From the NCBI RefSeq assembly GCF_000722695.1, contig NZ_JPFU01000013.1, forward strand, positions 496,001 to 560,000: a stretch of DNA of 64,000 bases, read 5' to 3'. The first letter of the stretch is position 1. Each line of letters starts with the position of its first letter. Source of the stretch: Streptococcus mitis (GTDB lineage: Bacteria > Bacillota > Bacilli > Lactobacillales > Streptococcaceae). Made by a program: the position numbers and the translations under genes. Under the pieces are notes generated by a model. That model did no database searches, was not told where the DNA came from, and worked only from the letters and a program-made list of their open reading frames with translations. Positions 61,811 to 64,000 of the stretch are shown one piece after another.

Positions 61811-62697
61811 GAACGGTTTACCGTTTCCTTTCTTCGGTCTTTGTCACGATGTCCTTCATTGACAGGCCAAGTCTTGGATAAGTCCTGCGCCAAGCGTTTA
61901 GCAAAGGCCACACTACGGTGTTGCCCACCCGTACAACCCATGGCAATGGTTAAAACTGACTTACCTTCCTTTTGGTAACTTGGCAGAATAGGCTCAATTA
62001 AGGCCAACAAATGTTGATAAAATTCTTCTGACTCAGGATGGTTCATGACATAATCATAAACAGGTTCATCCACACCCGTTTGGTTTCTCAATTCTGGAAG
62101 GTAATATGGATTTGGCAAAAAGCGCACATCAAAGACTAGGTCCGCATCAATCGGGATTCCATATTTAAAGCCAAAAGACATGACTTCGATACGGAAAGAC
62201 TGGGCTTGCTCTTGATCTGAAAACTGCTCTGCAATGCTTTTACGCAGCTCACGCGGAGTGAGTTCAGTCGTATCCACCACATTTTGGCTCATATTTTTTA
62301 AAGGTGCCAAGAGCTCGCGCTCTAGCTTGATTCCGTCTAAAATCCGTCCGTCTGCTGCTAGTGGGTGACTCCGTCTGGTTTCCTTGTAACGAGCGACCAA
62401 TTCCTTATCAGCTGCATCCAAAAAGAGGATTTTAAAGTCCAGTTCTTCCTTGTTCTCCAACTCATCCAAAACAGCTTGAATCTCTGAAAAGAAAGAACGA
62501 CTACGCATATCCACCACCAAGGCCAACTTATGGTCATCTTCCTTTGTTTCCACCAACTGCAAAAACTTAGGCAAGAGAGCTGGAGGCATATTATCAATAG
62601 TGAAATAACCTAGATCCTCAAAAGACTGAATGGCCACGGTTTTCCCTGCACCACTCATCCCTGTCACAATCACCAAGTGAAGTTGTTTCTTTGTCAT
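61807..62697 (-). CDS. rapZ: RapZ/YvcJ family nucleotide-binding protein
   Basis: A 296-residue P-loop protein with Walker A GMSGAGKT near the N-terminus, YFTIDNMPP, and the C-terminal CTGGQHRSV signature of the RapZ family. E. coli RapZ is an RNase adaptor in glmS control; the Firmicute YvcJ role is less clear and has been tied to competence. It is the first gene of the cluster, with a terminator-like hairpin separating it from ridA. Confidence 0.93.
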   Translation of the reverse strand: MTKKQLHLVIVTGMSGAGKTVAIQSFEDLGYFTIDNMPPALLPKFLQLVETKEDDHKLALVVDMRSRSFFSEIQAVLDELENKEELDFKILFLDAADKELVARYKETRRSHPLAADGRILDGIKLERELLAPLKNMSQNVVDTTELTPRELRKSIAEQFSDQEQAQSFRIEVMSFGFKYGIPIDADLVFDVRFLPNPYYLPELRNQTGVDEPVYDYVMNHPESEEFYQHLLALIEPILPSYQKEGKSVLTIAMGCTGGQHRSVAFAKRLAQDLSKTWPVNEGHRDKDRRKETVNRS

Positions 62698-62714
62698 CTT
62701 TTTCTCCTTATATC

Positions 62715-62741
62715 AAAAGAAGTTTGGCAGAACCAAACTTC
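62715..62741 (-). terminator. Hairpin between ridA and rapZ
   Basis: GAAGTTTGG and CCAAACTTC form a perfect 9-bp stem with a 5-nt loop, and TTTTG follows on the minus strand. The short T run suggests only partial termination, as rapZ starts 18 bases later. Confidence 0.6.
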
Positions 62742-62748
62742 AACTAGC

Positions 62749-63129
62749 TTATCCAATCTCTGCGATGACTTCGATTTCGACTTTGACATCACGAGGAAGA
62801 CGAGCTACCTCTACTGCTGAACGAGCTGGAAATTCCTCTTTAAAGGCCGTTTGGTAAACCTCGTTAAAAGGAACAAAGTCGTTCATATCGCTCAAGAAGC
62901 AAGTTGTTTTGACAACATGGTCAAAGTCTGTTCCTGCTTCTGCCAAAATAGCACCAATATTTTTCAAGACTTGTTCTGTCTGTTCTTGGATCGTTTCTCC
63001 AACGATTTCCCCAGTTTCAGGAGAGAGAGGAACTTGACCACTAGCAAACAAAAGGTTGCCTACGATTTTTCCTTGAACATATGGTCCGATAGCCTTTGGA
63101 GCCTTATCAGTATGAATTGTTTTTGCCAT
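62749..63129 (-). CDS. ridA: RidA family enamine/imine deaminase
   Basis: A 126-residue RidA/YjgF protein that hydrolyses reactive enamines and imines released by PLP enzymes. It has KAIGPYVQG, FASGQVPL, the catalytic Arg segment PARSAVEVARLP, and VEIEVIA at the end. It follows engB by 10 bases. Confidence 0.93.
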   Translation of the reverse strand: MAKTIHTDKAPKAIGPYVQGKIVGNLLFASGQVPLSPETGEIVGETIQEQTEQVLKNIGAILAEAGTDFDHVVKTTCFLSDMNDFVPFNEVYQTAFKEEFPARSAVEVARLPRDVKVEIEVIAEIG

Positions 63130-63139
63130 TTTCTTTTCC

Positions 63140-63727
63140 TCACAATTTTTCTAAGATTGCATCCCAAGCCTCATCCATCCCTGCCTTGCTGACAGATGAA
63201 AAGAGGATGAAGTCATCACTTGGGTCAAAGTTTAATTTCTTTTTGATTGCTGATTCGTGCTTGTTCCATTTACCACGAGGAATCTTGTCCGCCTTGGTCG
63301 CAACGATGATAACCGGAATCTCGTAATACTTGAGAAATTCGTACATCTGCACATCATCTACTGACGGGTCATGACGAAGGTCAACTAGACTGACTACCGC
63401 ACGAAGATTTTCCCGAGTCGTTAGGTACTCCTCAATCATGCGCCCCCACTTTTCACGTTCCTTTTTAGAAACACGGGCATAGCCATAACCAGGCACATCC
63501 ACAAAGCGCATCTTGTCATCGATATTAAAGAAGTTGAGAAGCTGGGTTTTACCAGGTTTTCCTGATGTACGAGCGAGATTCTTGCGATTGAGCATGGTGT
63601 TGATAAAGCTGGACTTACCAACATTTGAACGCCCTGCTAAGGCAATCTCTGGTAGTTCATCCTGCGGATAGTGGGATTTATTGGCCGCACTGAGCAAGAT
63701 TTCAGCATTGTGTGTATTAAGTTCCAT
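63140..63727 (-). CDS. engB: Ribosome biogenesis GTPase EngB/YsxC
   Basis: A 195-residue TrmE-Era-like GTPase acting in large ribosomal subunit assembly. G1 [10 protein letters not shown]3 DVPGYG, G4 TKAD and the GKPGKTQ switch region are all present. I prefer ATG 63727, which has AGAGG 5 bases upstream; the GTG at 63733 would add two residues. It lies just after clpX, a common pairing. Confidence 0.95.
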   Translation of the reverse strand: MELNTHNAEILLSAANKSHYPQDELPEIALAGRSNVGKSSFINTMLNRKNLARTSGKPGKTQLLNFFNIDDKMRFVDVPGYGYARVSKKEREKWGRMIEEYLTTRENLRAVVSLVDLRHDPSVDDVQMYEFLKYYEIPVIIVATKADKIPRGKWNKHESAIKKKLNFDPSDDFILFSSVSKAGMDEAWDAILEKL

Positions 63728-63735
63728 AGTCACCT

Positions 63736-64000
63736 CTAGGCTGTCTCTAGGATTGGTTTATCCGTTCCATCGACAGCTTCTTTAGTGATGCGGACCAATT
63801 TCACATTTTCCTGACTCGGTACTTCAAACATAACATCTAACATGGTTTCTTCGATGATAGAGCGAAGACCACGCGCACCAGTTTTGCGTTCGATGGCTTT
63901 ATTGGCAATCTCTTGAAGGGCTTCGTCGTCAAATTCCAACTCGACATCATCATAAGAAAGTAAGGTTTGATATTGTTTCACCAAAGCATTTCTTGGCTCT
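63736..64000 (-). CDS. clpX: ClpX ATPase subunit of the Clp protease, C-terminal part only
   Basis: The frame is open to the window edge and gives the last 88 residues, including [11 protein letters not shown] and the C-terminal AAA+ small domain with [13 protein letters not shown]. ClpX unfolds substrates for ClpP. The N-terminal zinc-binding and ATPase regions are outside the window. Confidence 0.95.
   Translation of the reverse strand, partial: EPRNALVKQYQTLLSYDDVELEFDDEALQEIANKAIERKTGARGLRSIIEETMLDVMFEVPSQENVKLVRITKEAVDGTDKPILETA

Overview
The window looks like a chromosomal segment of a Streptococcus of the mitis group (S. mitis, S. pseudopneumoniae, S. oralis or S. pneumoniae). Three things point there. 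BOX repeats occur at several places. The surface proteins carry YSIRK signal peptides and LPXTG anchors. The gene order caxP, mntE, ABC-F, cca, dapB, degV, glmM, cdaR, cdaA, fnr, whiA, yvcK, rapZ, ridA, engB, clpX matches my recollection of the pneumococcal core. The species call is inference.

Layout. Positions 1-4.1 kb hold the end of an aminotransferase gene, a ypmB/TseB-like gene, an MFS exporter gene behind a possible leader-peptide attenuator, and an FMN reductase gene. Positions 4.3-15.6 kb hold a 3146-residue collagen-like LPXTG protein (PclA type) and a divergent Mga-family regulator that probably controls it. Positions 15.6-40.8 kb form an island of three giant LPXTG glycosidases: BgaA (GH2), a GH20+GH84 fusion, and a GH101 endo-alpha-N-acetylgalactosaminidase. 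The GH101 protein has an intact V8-like serine protease domain at its N terminus. The island is bracketed by two roughly 90% identical yaaA genes in direct repeat, offset by exactly 24,423 bp. Each glycosidase gene has a cre-like site just upstream of its start. Together the enzymes can remove core O-glycans, GlcNAc and galactose from host mucins, and the protease domain could then cut the exposed peptide.

Positions 41-50 kb carry a conserved membrane protein, a deformylase-like gene with altered motif I, the P-type ATPase CaxP behind a yybP-ykoY manganese riboswitch, an AT-rich two-gene glycosyltransferase operon, and the CDF exporter MntE. Two manganese/calcium exporters therefore flank a foreign-looking glycosylation operon.

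Positions 50-64 kb are housekeeping: dapB-cca-ABC-F, degV, the cdaA-cdaR-glmM c-di-AMP/cell-wall cluster, a ferredoxin-NADP reductase, rapZ-yvcK-whiA, ridA, engB and the end of clpX. A small type I toxin-antitoxin locus of the Fst/par type sits between the reductase and whiA.

The best candidates for something new are the protease-GH101 fusion within the yaaA-bracketed glycan island, the two-cysteine cap at the end of the PclA collagen-like tail, the possible translational attenuator of the MFS exporter, and several genes that look leaderless.
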